A stretch of 64,000 nt of DNA from NCBI GenBank assembly GCA_024195265.1, contig JAJLRJ010000009.1, positions 9,144,791 to 9,208,790 on the forward strand, given 5' to 3'. Shown here piece after piece: positions 55,765 through 64,000 of this stretch. The notes below the pieces were generated by a model. It saw nothing but the letters and a program-made list of their open reading frames with translations, was not told the origin of the DNA and searched no databases. Each line of letters begins with the position of its first letter. Within the stretch, counting starts at the first letter, position 1. The position numbers were made by a program, and so were the translations under genes. Source of the DNA: Dendrophyllia cribrosa (taxonomy: Eukaryota > Cnidaria > Anthozoa > Scleractinia > Dendrophylliidae).

Positions 55765-58464
55765 GTGAAAAGTTTAAGCCGACATTTCTGAAGATAAGTT
55801 CAGCCGTGCCCCGTTAAACTGCTGTTTTCAAGGGATGTGATTTGTGATTTGACCAAGACCGTTCAAAAAGGAAAAGAAATAGACCGACGAACAGGAGAGT
55901 AATCCATCCACATACCATGGCGTTTATTAGCTTTTTAAGATATGCATGTGATTCGTGATAGATATCCCCCTCCCATCACCACCCTAGAATTTGTAGCTTC
56001 AGGGCTACGGTTATGTTCCTGTAAATAAATATTTACTAGTAGTAATTGGAAATTAGGGGAGTGCGTTCGACAGGGTGGGGTGATGGTACAGGGAGTGAGG
56101 AAGTGGGAGGTGGAGGTGAGGGCCAGTAGGCGGTGGTGGTGGTGGTGGTGGTGGTGGTGGTGGTGGTGGTGGGGGGGGGGGGGGGGGGGGGTTGGTGGTT
56201 CAAGGAGTGGCAGTTATTATATCGTCATATTCTCGGGATATTTTCAGTTTAGAACTATACAATCCAAGTCTTGTTTTGTTTATATCAAATCGCTTTTCAA
56301 CCTATGAAATTAATGAACAAATACATACAAATGGACAACAAAATCTTCTTTTGAAAAAAATTATTTAAAAAAATAAATAACCTGATTTGCCAAAAGCAGT
56401 TATTGTAAAATTTGACGTCTACAGAGGTCCATCTCTCAGTCACAGTCTTCAAGGAAGAAACAGCGTGACATTTGCGTTACTTTTTGTTCACATTTACACA
56501 CATGCAAATATATCAAGCGAATAACATTGAATATTTGACAAACAGCAGCACAGATGTAATTAGGATGATGTGATTCAAACATAAGCTTACACGATCTACC
56601 ATGAAACTAAACAAAATCATAAAGAAATCGAATGTTATTTAGTAAAATAGCAATGATAAGATAAGCAAACAAAGGAACACCGTGATGCAGCCGTCTATAT
56701 TTTTAATACCTGAAAACAGCAACAACAGCGAGCAAAAACATGCGGGCATAAGTTACGGGGAAGAATTGTTGGATCCAAACAGAAAAATAATCGCAGCCAA
56801 CCATTATTTCACTTGCCGTATGACAGAGACCGATGAATTGTGTAGAGATCGACGCGGATTGACAGCGTTCGTAAACAGACCCTGAAATGTGCGTGGTTGA
56901 TTTTGCCGTCAAACCTCTGCCAGGCTTCATTTCACTTGCTATGTGATAAAAATCGGTCAATTCTCAACTTTTTTCCGGCCGTTGAAAAGCGTAAAGTTGC
57001 TTTTATGCGCCGCAGATTAATAAGCGAAGCGAAAGCGTCCTTCTCCGATCGGCAGCAAGCTCTATGACAGCGAGGCCAAAGTAGATACCAGTTCCCGCCC
57101 GTGAATTTGCCCCTGAAAAACACAAAAGAATCTTCCGGGGGGCTAATCGGATAAAGAAGCATGAGAAAAAATCTCGATTTTTTCCGCTAAAGGAAATTGC
57201 ACAGGACACCCAACACATGATACAGGACATTCAACGCGAAATTAGAATCGCGTTCGCAGACGAACGCAATTAGATTTTGGGGGTTATCACCGTTTAATAT
57301 TGGAAGCGATTTTGTATATCCATCGTGCGCCCGTACATTGAGGGTCTTGAAGGTTGTCTCTGGAATTATTGAATAAAATTGCCCAATTTGTGAGAGAAAT
57401 CAGGTGGTTTTGACAAAATAAACACCTAGCGGACACGCACTACTGATTTGGTTTGAATTGAATTACAGTGTAGAATGAAATGAACAAGCGATTCGTGCAA
57501 AACAAACACCGCGATAGCGCATCGTGGGAATGAGTATGCCACAAAATACAACGTCTTACGGAAGGTCTGGAAGGATTTTTTTATGTTTTTCTCCTGGTAA
57601 GAAGCAATACTTTGTCTTGTAAATTATTTTTAGAGAAAATGTTTTGTAGTATGCAGACGTTCGTCGGCAAACCGAACTACTGATTGGGAAGCTAATTTGC
57701 ATATCCGTTTCACTTCTGAAGCTAATTTGCATATCAATAGTAAGGTCACCGTTGAATACCGAAAAACAATATATTTTTCTCAAAAACAATTGCTTAAAAC
57801 ACAAATAATTTTTATTTGCTTTACAGAGTCTGACATTTCGTGGGTATCATGATATTTCCAAACATTTTGGGTTCCTAAAATGGTCTATGTCAGTCGGACC
57901 GCTTTATCTCCGGTTTCGGTCAAAATGGCGAATTTGGGAAATTCAGTTGACCTCTGTACGGCGCGCAAGGAAGAGTGCCCACAAATTTTATTCCATAAGT
58001 TAGTAGATTGGTCTTAGTACTTTTGATTTATAATAGACTTGACTCTAGGTTAGGTCCCACTTTTGAAAAAATAGTCTTCAACTAAAGGTATGCTAATGTA
58101 CTCGCGCAGCCGGAGGTTTTAAAGGTATTTAGAAAATTCATAACTCAGTCAAAATTTTATAAAATACAATTGTTGAACCTTTAACCTATTGAAAAAAGAT
58201 GGAACTTCAATATGTGAAATATTCAGGTAATTCAGATAAGAAATAAATTTTTGGTAGCGCCCTAAATTTACAGCTTAATCGCCGAGTTCCCGAAGGCAAA
58301 TTTGTTAGTTTCGAGGTGACCTCGAAAACCGTCTCGCAAAATAGGAAAAAAAGGAATTGATCCAAATAAATGTCATATAATGGTTGTATTTCACTGAGAA
58401 AATTAGGAAAATCGGTGAGGGTCCGAAATTTGCCTTATCCGTTCTTACGCGGACAGCCTCTTAA
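55765..58464 (-). repeat. Right inverted repeat of the outer 12.9 kb element
   Basis: Inverse of 45543-46729 plus 51276-51565. It is interrupted by a 1.23 kb insertion at 56033-57265. Matching segments include 'ctagcggacacgcactactg', 'tttgggttcctaaaatggtc' and 'ttgtagcttcagggctacgg'. Confidence 0.85.
56033..57265. mobile_element. 1.23 kb insertion in the right arm, TTA duplicated
   Basis: Comparison with the left arm shows that bases from about 56033 to 57265 are extra and flanked by TTA. No convincing terminal inverted repeat was seen. It contains (GGT)n then a G run at about 56131-56190 and ends near a 'gcgttcgcagacgaacgc' palindrome. No recognised gene. Confidence 0.6.
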
Positions 58465-58469
58465 GATTT

Positions 58470-59097
58470 TTAAGGTATCTCTAATTCAAATTCTAAAGCC
58501 AAGTTATTAAAATGAAAGAGGTCATTGTTTACGTCTCTGACTGATATAGACACGCCTGTTTACATAATCTCCAGACGATGTGTCACGCAAGATATTTTGC
58601 TGTTCTGTTTCATAGTAAACCTTTTCAAAGGGTTTCCCACGAACATCAAATCGCGCCAAAACTGTAGAAGGCTTCCCATTGAGTAGGTTTTGTTCTTTAT
58701 CTACCAGGTCACAGTGAATGTAGTATGTGCTTGGTGAATTGAATTTTTTAATGGTTAAATGAGGTGGTGTTTGAGGGTCCTTGCCAAATAAAAATCTCAT
58801 ATTTTTGGAAAGACCTATTAGATATTTACCACCTGGGTTCAAAATCACCGTAGCACCAAGAGCTGTATATGGTTCTATATTAAGCTCTACATCCTTTTCT
58901 GCGTATTTATCAACTATCGTTTTTGCCATACTACTAGGAGTGTAAAAACCAGGCTCAATGTCAATTACAGTTGGTTTGTCCTCCGAGTCAAATAGTTTTC
59001 GTGATATTTGTCCTTTTTCTTTTAAATTATGCCACGAATCGTAAAGCGAGCAAGAGAGAAGCCGGATGTAGTTTGGCTTTAGAAGCGCTTGATCGAA
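58470..59097 (-). pseudogene. Jelly-roll-like (penton-type) structural protein of the Polinton-like element
   Basis: The open frame runs from about 59097 ('NYIRLLSCSLYDSWHNLKEK', then 'DIEPGFYTPSSMAKTIV') through 'LGATVILNPGGKYLIGLSKN' and 'YYIHCDLVDKEQNLLNGKPS' to about 58545. After a frameshift it ends with a conserved-looking terminus stopping at 58470-58472. The alternation of beta-type segments and the 'Y-I-H-C-D-L-V' block resemble small virion proteins of Polinton/adintovirus-like elements. No ATG was found at the 5' end of the frame. The stop lies only 6 bases from the TTAA of the 12.9 kb insertion. Confidence 0.6.
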
Positions 59098-59185
59098 TTA
59101 GATTGTGTGAGGATTCGAAGGCGCGACGATTGTTAGCACAACCATTGTATAAATATGATTTTTTTTAAATTATATTTATATAAAC

Positions 59186-60745
59186 ATGTTTGGCAGCCGG
59201 CCTGGTGGATTTAATCCTAATACAAACATTGGTGTAGACATTGGAGGTCACGACTACGGCCCCCCACCCCCGTTTTATTCTCCTACAAATGTCTACAATC
59301 CTACATATATAAAGAAAAAACAGCCCGCAGTTAATTCTGAACTGGCTTGGGTGGGATCGCCAGAAGCAGCCAAACTTTCAGCAGCTGCCAAAGCCAAGGC
59401 GATCTCAGACTTCAAAAAGCGTTTCCCAAACGCTGATATGTCTAGGTTTAAAGTAGAAGTTTTCTTCGATGAGAAGCGCAAAGCCACTGGATTAGTGCTT
59501 TTCCCAGAGAGCGCAGATTCATGGGCGGACGTTTTAGAAATAGACCCCAAAGATTGGACTCAAGCCATGAAAGACGCTCTTGGATTGGAATATGTTGGTG
59601 GCTTCCCCTATCAGTTGACGTTGAACCGAAACGCACAACGGCCAATACCAGCTGTTGCTTTTTCTAAGAATATAAGCAAAGAAATGATGATTGGCGCTGT
59701 TTTAAATAAGCAAAAGATTTACGTCACGCAAACTGATTATTTCACAACGAAATACAGAAATATTTTCAGAGACACACAGATCCAATTCACAACCGCGAAA
59801 TATGGAAGAAAGTGGCTTGGCGGTCCTCACATAAGTTTTTGGCCACAACAACTAAACTTCGCGCTGTGGTGTGCAACAACCAGTGGCGGAATCTCGCGTG
59901 ACCTTCTATTTGATAAGAATTACAGTCTCTCCCTAACCCCACAGCTCCGGTCGTTTTACAGGTTTCACGTTTATTTCACAACAAGACGAATACTGTTCAA
60001 GCTGGGTGGGGAACAGAGCATTAGCGCTTTGCCAGACGATCCCACATTCAACCAGAAAGACAACAAATACAACAAGAACTCGTACAATAAGATTTTCGTA
60101 GAGTTCGGTGTCGACCCAGGTGCTGACTTCCGTTTCGCATACGGCAAAAACCACGGTCTTGGAAATGTGTACATTGGAGTTACTGGACAGGGCAACATTT
60201 CTACCGATTACGACTATCCTGATCCCGATCTAGCTCTGTTCAATGATGAGCGCGTGACTGACAGAAACGACCCTAATTATCGCGGCAATGGAATAGCTTT
60301 TGTTCGCAACGATCAAGGTGCGGTTAGTCAGTTCGAGCATTTTGTGTCCGATTAAGCACAAGGGCTAACACAGCCAGGGCTTGCGCGTATGAATCAGTCA
60401 ATCGAGGCCTTTGTGTACTGCATTCTGGGTGCACAAGCCAAAACCCGCAGCAGCATTCTTGGGAGTGGGGGCCGAGCGTTCGAAACGCAGAGAGTATTCC
60501 TCAACCACCTAGAGGATGCAATAATACTGAACGACATTTCAACGAGCGTACAGCGCTTTCAGCTTGCCATCCTTGAGACGAAAGTGCGTCTAGACTTTGT
60601 GACCAGCCCTGGAAGCTGGCTCACGCCATCACGCATGGTTATCAACACAGAGAGCGTGGTGGGGTATAATAATAATCTTAAGGAGGCAAAGCTAGGGATG
60701 AAGCTGCGGGTGAACAATGATGTAAATAAGGGCACAAAAAAGTAG
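59186..60745 (+). pseudogene. Large structural-protein candidate of the Polinton-like element
   Basis: An ATG at 59186 opens 389 codons to a TAA at 60353-60355. The same frame continues for 130 more codons of similar composition ('MNQSIEAFVYCILGAQAKTR', 'RMVINTESVVGYNNNL') to 60745, so the gene is probably about 520 codons with one nonsense change. The start is Gly/Pro/Tyr-rich ('PGGFNPNTNIGVDIGG'); the body has beta-rich text ('GPHISFWPQQLNFALWC', 'YRFHVYFTTRRILF'). It lacks any enzyme motif. Position and size suggest a capsid or virion component, but I cannot match it to a canonical double jelly-roll capsid protein. Confidence 0.6.
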
Positions 60746-60756
60746 GCATCACTCAC

Positions 60757-60969
60757 ATGGCCGGCGGGCCGCCGAAAACAAACCGGCACAGGGCACAGGG
60801 GTTGAGTGAAAAGCCAGCCACTACGTAGGCACACGTCCAAACCCCGCCGAAGACAGAGCCGGCCCCACCTCCAGAGCCCCCAAAGGACTCTGAAACGCAT
60901 CACGTAAACGAAGAAATCGTTGCTGTGGGTGCGCTTGCTTTGGCAGGCTTTGTTGCTTGGATGCGTTAG
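60757..60969 (+). pseudogene. Small proline-rich protein with one C-terminal membrane segment
   Basis: An ATG at 60757, 12 bases after the previous stop, opens 70 codons interrupted by TAG at 60826-60828. The middle is proline-rich ('PPKTEPAPPPEPPKDSE') and the end 'IVAVGALALAGFVAWMR' is a single transmembrane segment. It could also be a frameshifted tail of the large gene upstream. It converges with the next gene, overlapping by 3 bases. Confidence 0.5.
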
Positions 60970-61407
60970 AGATTGCGCTTGATGGTCTTCTCTATCAAGA
61001 AGGCAGCCACGGCAAGGATTAACAGCCAAGCGTTATTGCCAAGAAAGCTGATCACCTGGCCGGCCGTGCGAAACACAAAGCTCACGATGGCCCCCAGCAG
61101 GCCCGGCAGAATGGAGCCAATCTTCTTCCCCAGTGCTTGCAAGCCATTTCCAACCCCCTTAGCTACGGACTTTTAAGTCCGTTCGTGAGAGAGCTAAGGA
61201 TAACACCAATCGTTGTACCCACGGCAAGCAAAACGGCTATCACGGTGAAGCCGTATTTCTTGAATATCTCTTTCACCCGCTCGCGAAGGGAAAGGCCTTC
61301 CTTGAGGCGATCTCTCTCGTTTACAAGCTCGTTTTTCTTTTCAGTATTTTCTTGGACCTTTTCACGGGCTCGTTCACGGTTGGCAGGCTCCTCATGGTAA
61401 TACGTTC
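60966..61407 (-). pseudogene. Two-membrane-segment protein of the Polinton-like element
   Basis: A charged helical N-terminus ('EKKNELVNERDRLKEGLSLR') leads to a first apolar segment ('GFTVIAVLLAVGTTIGVILS'), then after a one-base frameshift near 61165 a second apolar region ('GSILPGLLGAIVSFVF', 'WLLILAVAAFLIEK') and a basic tail. The frame is blocked upstream near 61410, where a satellite-flanking repeat begins, so the 5' end is lost. Similar proteins accompany Polinton-like elements in cnidarians as far as I recall; function unknown. Confidence 0.6.
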
Positions 61408-62576
61408 ATGATAACCGTCACGAATATAGCATTTCTAACGTTTAAGTCTTTCGGAAACTCGTACTAAACTTTCTAAGCTATCCGTTCTGGCAGATGTTCT
61501 CCTAGTTCTTGAAGTTCTGTAGCTTTGGTAGTTCTGTAGTTCTTGTAGTTCTTGCAGTTCTTGTAGTTCTGTAGTTCTGTAGTTCACGTAGTTCTGTAGT
61601 TGTGGTAGTTCTGTAGCTTTGGTAGTTCTGTAGTTCTGGTAGTTCTTGTAGTTCTATAGTTCTTGTAGTTCTGTAGTTCTGTAGTTCTGTAGTTCTGTAG
61701 TTCTGTAGTTCTGTAGTTCTGTAGTTCTTGTAGTTCTGTAGTTCGGTAGTTCTAGTAGTTTTGTAGTTCTGGTAGTTGTTGTAGTTATTGTAGTCCTTGT
61801 AGTTCTGTAGTTTTGTAGTTCTTGTAGTTCTGTAGTTCTTGTAGTTCTGTAGTTCTTGTAGTTCTGTAGTTCTTGTAGTTCTGTAGTTCTCGTAGTTCTG
61901 TAGTTCTCGTAGTTCTGTAGTTCTTGTAGTTCTTGTAGTTCTGTAGTCCTTGTAGTTCTCGTAGTTCTGTAGTTCTGGTAGTTCGGTAGTTCTGTAGTTA
62001 TGGTAGTTCTTGTAGTTCTATAGTTCTGTAGTTCTGGTAGTTCTTGTAGTTCTATAGTTCTTGTAGCTCTGTAGCTCTGTAGTTCTGGTAGTTCTGTAGT
62101 TCGGTAGTTCTCGTAGTTCTGTAGTTATGGTAGTTCTTGTAGTTCTTGTAGTTCTGTAGTTCTGTAGTTCTGTAGTTCTTGTAGTTTTTGTAGTTCTGTA
62201 GTTCTCGTAGTTCTGTAGTTCTGGTAGTTCTTGTAGTTCTTGTAGTTATGAAGTTCGGTAGTTCTCGTAGTTCTGTAGTTCTGGTAGTTCTTGTAGTTCT
62301 TGTAGTTCTGTAGTTCTGTAGTTGTCGTAGTTCTCGTAGTTCTCATAGTTCTGTAGTTCTGGTAGTTCTTGTAGTTCTTGTAGTTCTGTAGTTCTCGTAG
62401 TTCTGTAGTTCTGTAGTTTTCGTAGTTCTGTAGTTCTGGTAGTTCTGTAGTTCTTGTAGTTCTGTAGTTCTTGTAGTTCTGTAGTTCTGTAGTTCTCGTA
62501 GTTATGTAGTTCTGGTAGTTCTGTAGTTCTTGTAGTTCTATAGGTAATAGGTCCATGATAACCGTCACGAATATAG
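61396..62576. repeat. 34-base direct repeat flanking the first satellite array
   Basis: Copies at 61396-61429 and 62543-62576 share 'catgataaccgtcacgaata' and differ at two positions in 34. They bracket the array at 61490-62542. The left copy overlaps the 5' end of the membrane-protein gene. Confidence 0.85.
61490..62542. repeat. Satellite array 1, 8-9 base units (tgtagttc / ttgtagttc)
   Basis: About 1.05 kb of tandem variants tgtagttc, ttgtagttc, tggtagttc and tcgtagttc. The mixture of 8 and 9 base units scrambles reading frames. Long minus-strand frames of Thr/Glu/Tyr/Asn/Arg repeats are by-products. Confidence 0.95.
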
Positions 62577-62607
62577 AGCCTCCTATACACTATCATGACC
62601 ATATAGT

Positions 62608-64000
62608 TTAGTACCTGTAGTAGCTGTAGTACCTGTAGTAGCTGTATAAGCTGTAGTACCTGTAGTACTCGTAGTACCTGTAGTACCTGTAGTACTCGTA
62701 GTACCTGTAGTACCTGTAGTACTCGTAGTACTGTAGTACCTGTAGTACCTGTAGTACCTGTAGTAGCTGTAGTACCTGTAGTAGCTGTAGTAGCTGTAGT
62801 ACCTGTAGTACTCGTAGTACCTGTAGTACCTGTAGTACTCGTAGTACCTGTAGTACCTGTAGTACTCGTAGTACTGTAGTACCTGTAGTACCTGTAGTAC
62901 CTGTAGTACTCGTAGTACCTGTAGTACTCGTAGTACCTGTACTACCTGTAGTACCTGTAGTACCTGTAGTACCAGTAGTACCTGTAGTACCAGTAGTACC
63001 TGTAGTACCTGTAGTACTCGTAGTACCTGTAGTACCTGTAGTACTCGTAGTACCTGTAGTACCTGTAGTACCTGTAGTACCTGTGGTACTCGTAGTACCT
63101 GTAGTACCTGTGGTACCTGTAGTACCTGTAGTAGCTGTAGTACCTGTAGTACTCGTAGTTCCTGTAGTACCTGTAGTACTTGTAGTACCTGTAATACCTG
63201 TAGTACATGTAGTACCTGTAGTACCTGTAGTACCTGTAGTACCTGTAGTACCTGTAGTACCTGTAGTATTCGTAGCACTTGTAGTATCTGTAGTACTCAT
63301 AGTACCTGTAGTACCCGTAGTACCTGTGGTACTCGAAGTACCTGTAGTACCTGTGGTACCTGTAGTACCTGTAGTAGCTGTAGTACCTGTAGTACCTGTA
63401 GTACTCGTAGTTCCTGTAGTACCTGTAGTACTTGTAGTACCTGTAGTACTCGTAGTACCTGTAGTAGCTGTAGTACCTGTAGTACTCGTAGTACCTGTAG
63501 TACTCGTAGTACCTGTAGTACCTGTAGTACCTGTAGTACTCGTAGTACATGTAGTACCTGTAGTACCTGTAGTACTCGTAGTACCTGTAGTACTCGTAGT
63601 ACCTGTACTACCTGTAGTACCTGTAGTACCTGTAGTACCAGTAGTACCTGTAGTACCTGTAGTACTCGTAGTACCTGTAGTACCTGTAGTACTCGTAGTA
63701 CCTGTAGTACCTGTAGTACCTGTAGTACCTGTGGTACTCGTAGTACCTGTAGTACCTGTGGTACCTGTAGTACCTGTAGTAGCTGTAGTACCTGTAGTAC
63801 TCGTAGTTCCTGTAGTACCTGTAGTACTTGTAGTACCTGTAATACCTGTAGTACATGTAGTACCTGTAGTACCTGTAGTACCTGTAGTACTCGTAGTTCC
63901 TGTAGTACCTGTAGTACTTGTAGTACCTGTAATACCTGTAGTACATGTAGTACCTGTAGTACCTGTAGTACCTGTAGTATTCGTAGTACTTGTAGTATCT
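62608..64000. repeat. Satellite array 2, 9-base units (ctgtagtac), running off the window
   Basis: At least 1.39 kb of 9-base units (ctgtagtac with variants tcgtagtac, ctgtagtag, ctgtggtac). Longer patterns repeat with a period near 648 bases: 'ctgtggtact' at 63081 and 63729, and 'ctgtactacctg' at 62937 and 63603. Because the unit is a multiple of three, all three minus-strand frames stay open for over 200 codons; these are not genes. Confidence 0.95.

Larger units (their letters stand above)
45543..58464. mobile_element. 12.9 kb TTAA-target transposon with about 1.47 kb inverted repeats
   Basis: Ends TTAA-GAGGCTGTCCGCGAAA and the inverted TTAA-GAGGCTGTCCGCGTAA. The arms can be followed inward from both ends to about 51565 and 55765 once a 4.55 kb insertion in the left arm (46726-51275) and a 1.23 kb insertion in the right arm (56033-57265) are removed. 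It inserted into the roughly 20-base gap between two Polinton-like genes. The central part (51566-55764) contains a hAT C-terminus joined in frame to a C2H2-type gene, both on the minus strand. TTAA target plus purine-purine ends fit the Kolobok superfamily, but no Kolobok transposase was recognised. Confidence 0.85.
38998..61431 (+). mobile_element. Polinton-like element, split by a 12.9 kb insertion
   Basis: The left part (38998-45546) holds polymerase B, integrase and two further genes. The right part (58461-61431) holds a jelly-roll-like gene, a large structural candidate and two small membrane-protein genes. Subtracting the TTAA-flanked insertion gives about 9.5 kb of very compact coding DNA with gene gaps of about 20 bases and convergent overlaps. 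No packaging ATPase or adenain-type protease was found in either part, and terminal inverted repeats were not located, so the ends are approximate. Every large gene is broken. Confidence 0.75.

Noticed and set aside
45543..58464. Reading the 1.47 kb inverted arms as the terminal repeats of the Polinton-like element itself
   Set aside because: Polymerase, integrase and structural genes lie outside the arms, and the flanks rejoin at TTAA within a roughly 20-base intergenic gap, so the arms belong to an insertion.
58971..59168. Plus-strand 65-codon frame opposite the jelly-roll-like gene
   Set aside because: It overlaps the opposite-strand gene whose conserved blocks are much more convincing. 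A short basic protein here is not excluded but cannot be supported.
61496..63946. Long minus-strand open frames of 112-231 codons in the satellite region
   Set aside because: They are translations of 8-9 base tandem repeats (for example [11 protein letters not shown]); a 9-base unit cannot create new stops, so all frames stay open.
1..64000. CRISPR array, rRNA, tRNA or bacterial operon
   Set aside because: Tandem repeats here lack spacer structure, no RNA gene signature was seen, and the genes are spliced or transposon-derived.

Overview
The window is eukaryotic and looks like a cnidarian, most likely an anthozoan such as a stony coral. It is AT-rich, with split genes carrying GT-AG introns. 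Its transposon load is dense and includes cnidarian-type non-LTR elements, Penelope-like elements, a Crypton-type recombinase, Harbinger and hAT pieces, a Polinton-like element and many hairpin MITEs. The organism assignment is an inference from this content, because no species-diagnostic gene is present. I saw no bacterial genes, rRNA, tRNA or CRISPR array.

Host gene (about 3.2-36.0 kb, + strand). A receptor-type gene can be followed through small exons: one Ig-domain exon (phase 1-1), an LRR N-terminal cap exon (phase 1-2), then exons of exactly 72 bases, each encoding one leucine-rich repeat with phase 2 at both ends. These lie at 5582, 9187, 10315, 31845 and 35936, with a sixth at 35292 that has lost its splice donor. 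The introns are packed with transposons: a 5'-inverted non-LTR element (5.8-9.0 kb), a long non-LTR element on the minus strand (16.4-21.7 kb) interrupted by a hairpin MITE and a palindromic Penelope-like insertion, an OTU-protease fragment, two abutting Harbinger-type elements (22.3-23.45 kb), a 6.7 kb inverted-repeat structure (24.2-31.0 kb), and several MITEs with TTAA or TTA target sites. A Crypton-like tyrosine recombinase pseudogene follows at 37.4-38.6 kb.

Polinton-like element (39.0-45.5 kb plus 58.47-61.4 kb). A decayed protein-primed DNA polymerase B (+) converges on a retroviral-type integrase (-). Several compact genes follow: a membrane-type protein, a second conserved protein, a jelly-roll-like structural protein, a 520-residue structural candidate, and two small membrane proteins. 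Frameshifts, stops and a changed polymerase active-site residue show that the copy is dead. It is split by a 12.9 kb insertion with TTAA target duplication.

Nested palindromes (45,543-58,464). The inserted element has about 1.47 kb terminal inverted repeats. Its left repeat is itself interrupted by a 4.55 kb element (46,726-51,275) with about 1.68 kb inverted repeats and related ends (TTAA-GAGG-G/C-TGTC). The central regions of both carry remnants of the same C2H2 plus SAP-like gene family. In the outer element this gene sits in one open frame downstream of a hAT transposase C-terminus.

The right end (61.5-64.0 kb) is two related satellite arrays with 8-9 base units. The second shows a higher-order period of about 648 bases and runs off the window. 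Nothing in the window looks like a complete working gene set. The host receptor exons are the only part likely to be expressed, and every mobile element seen is truncated or mutated.
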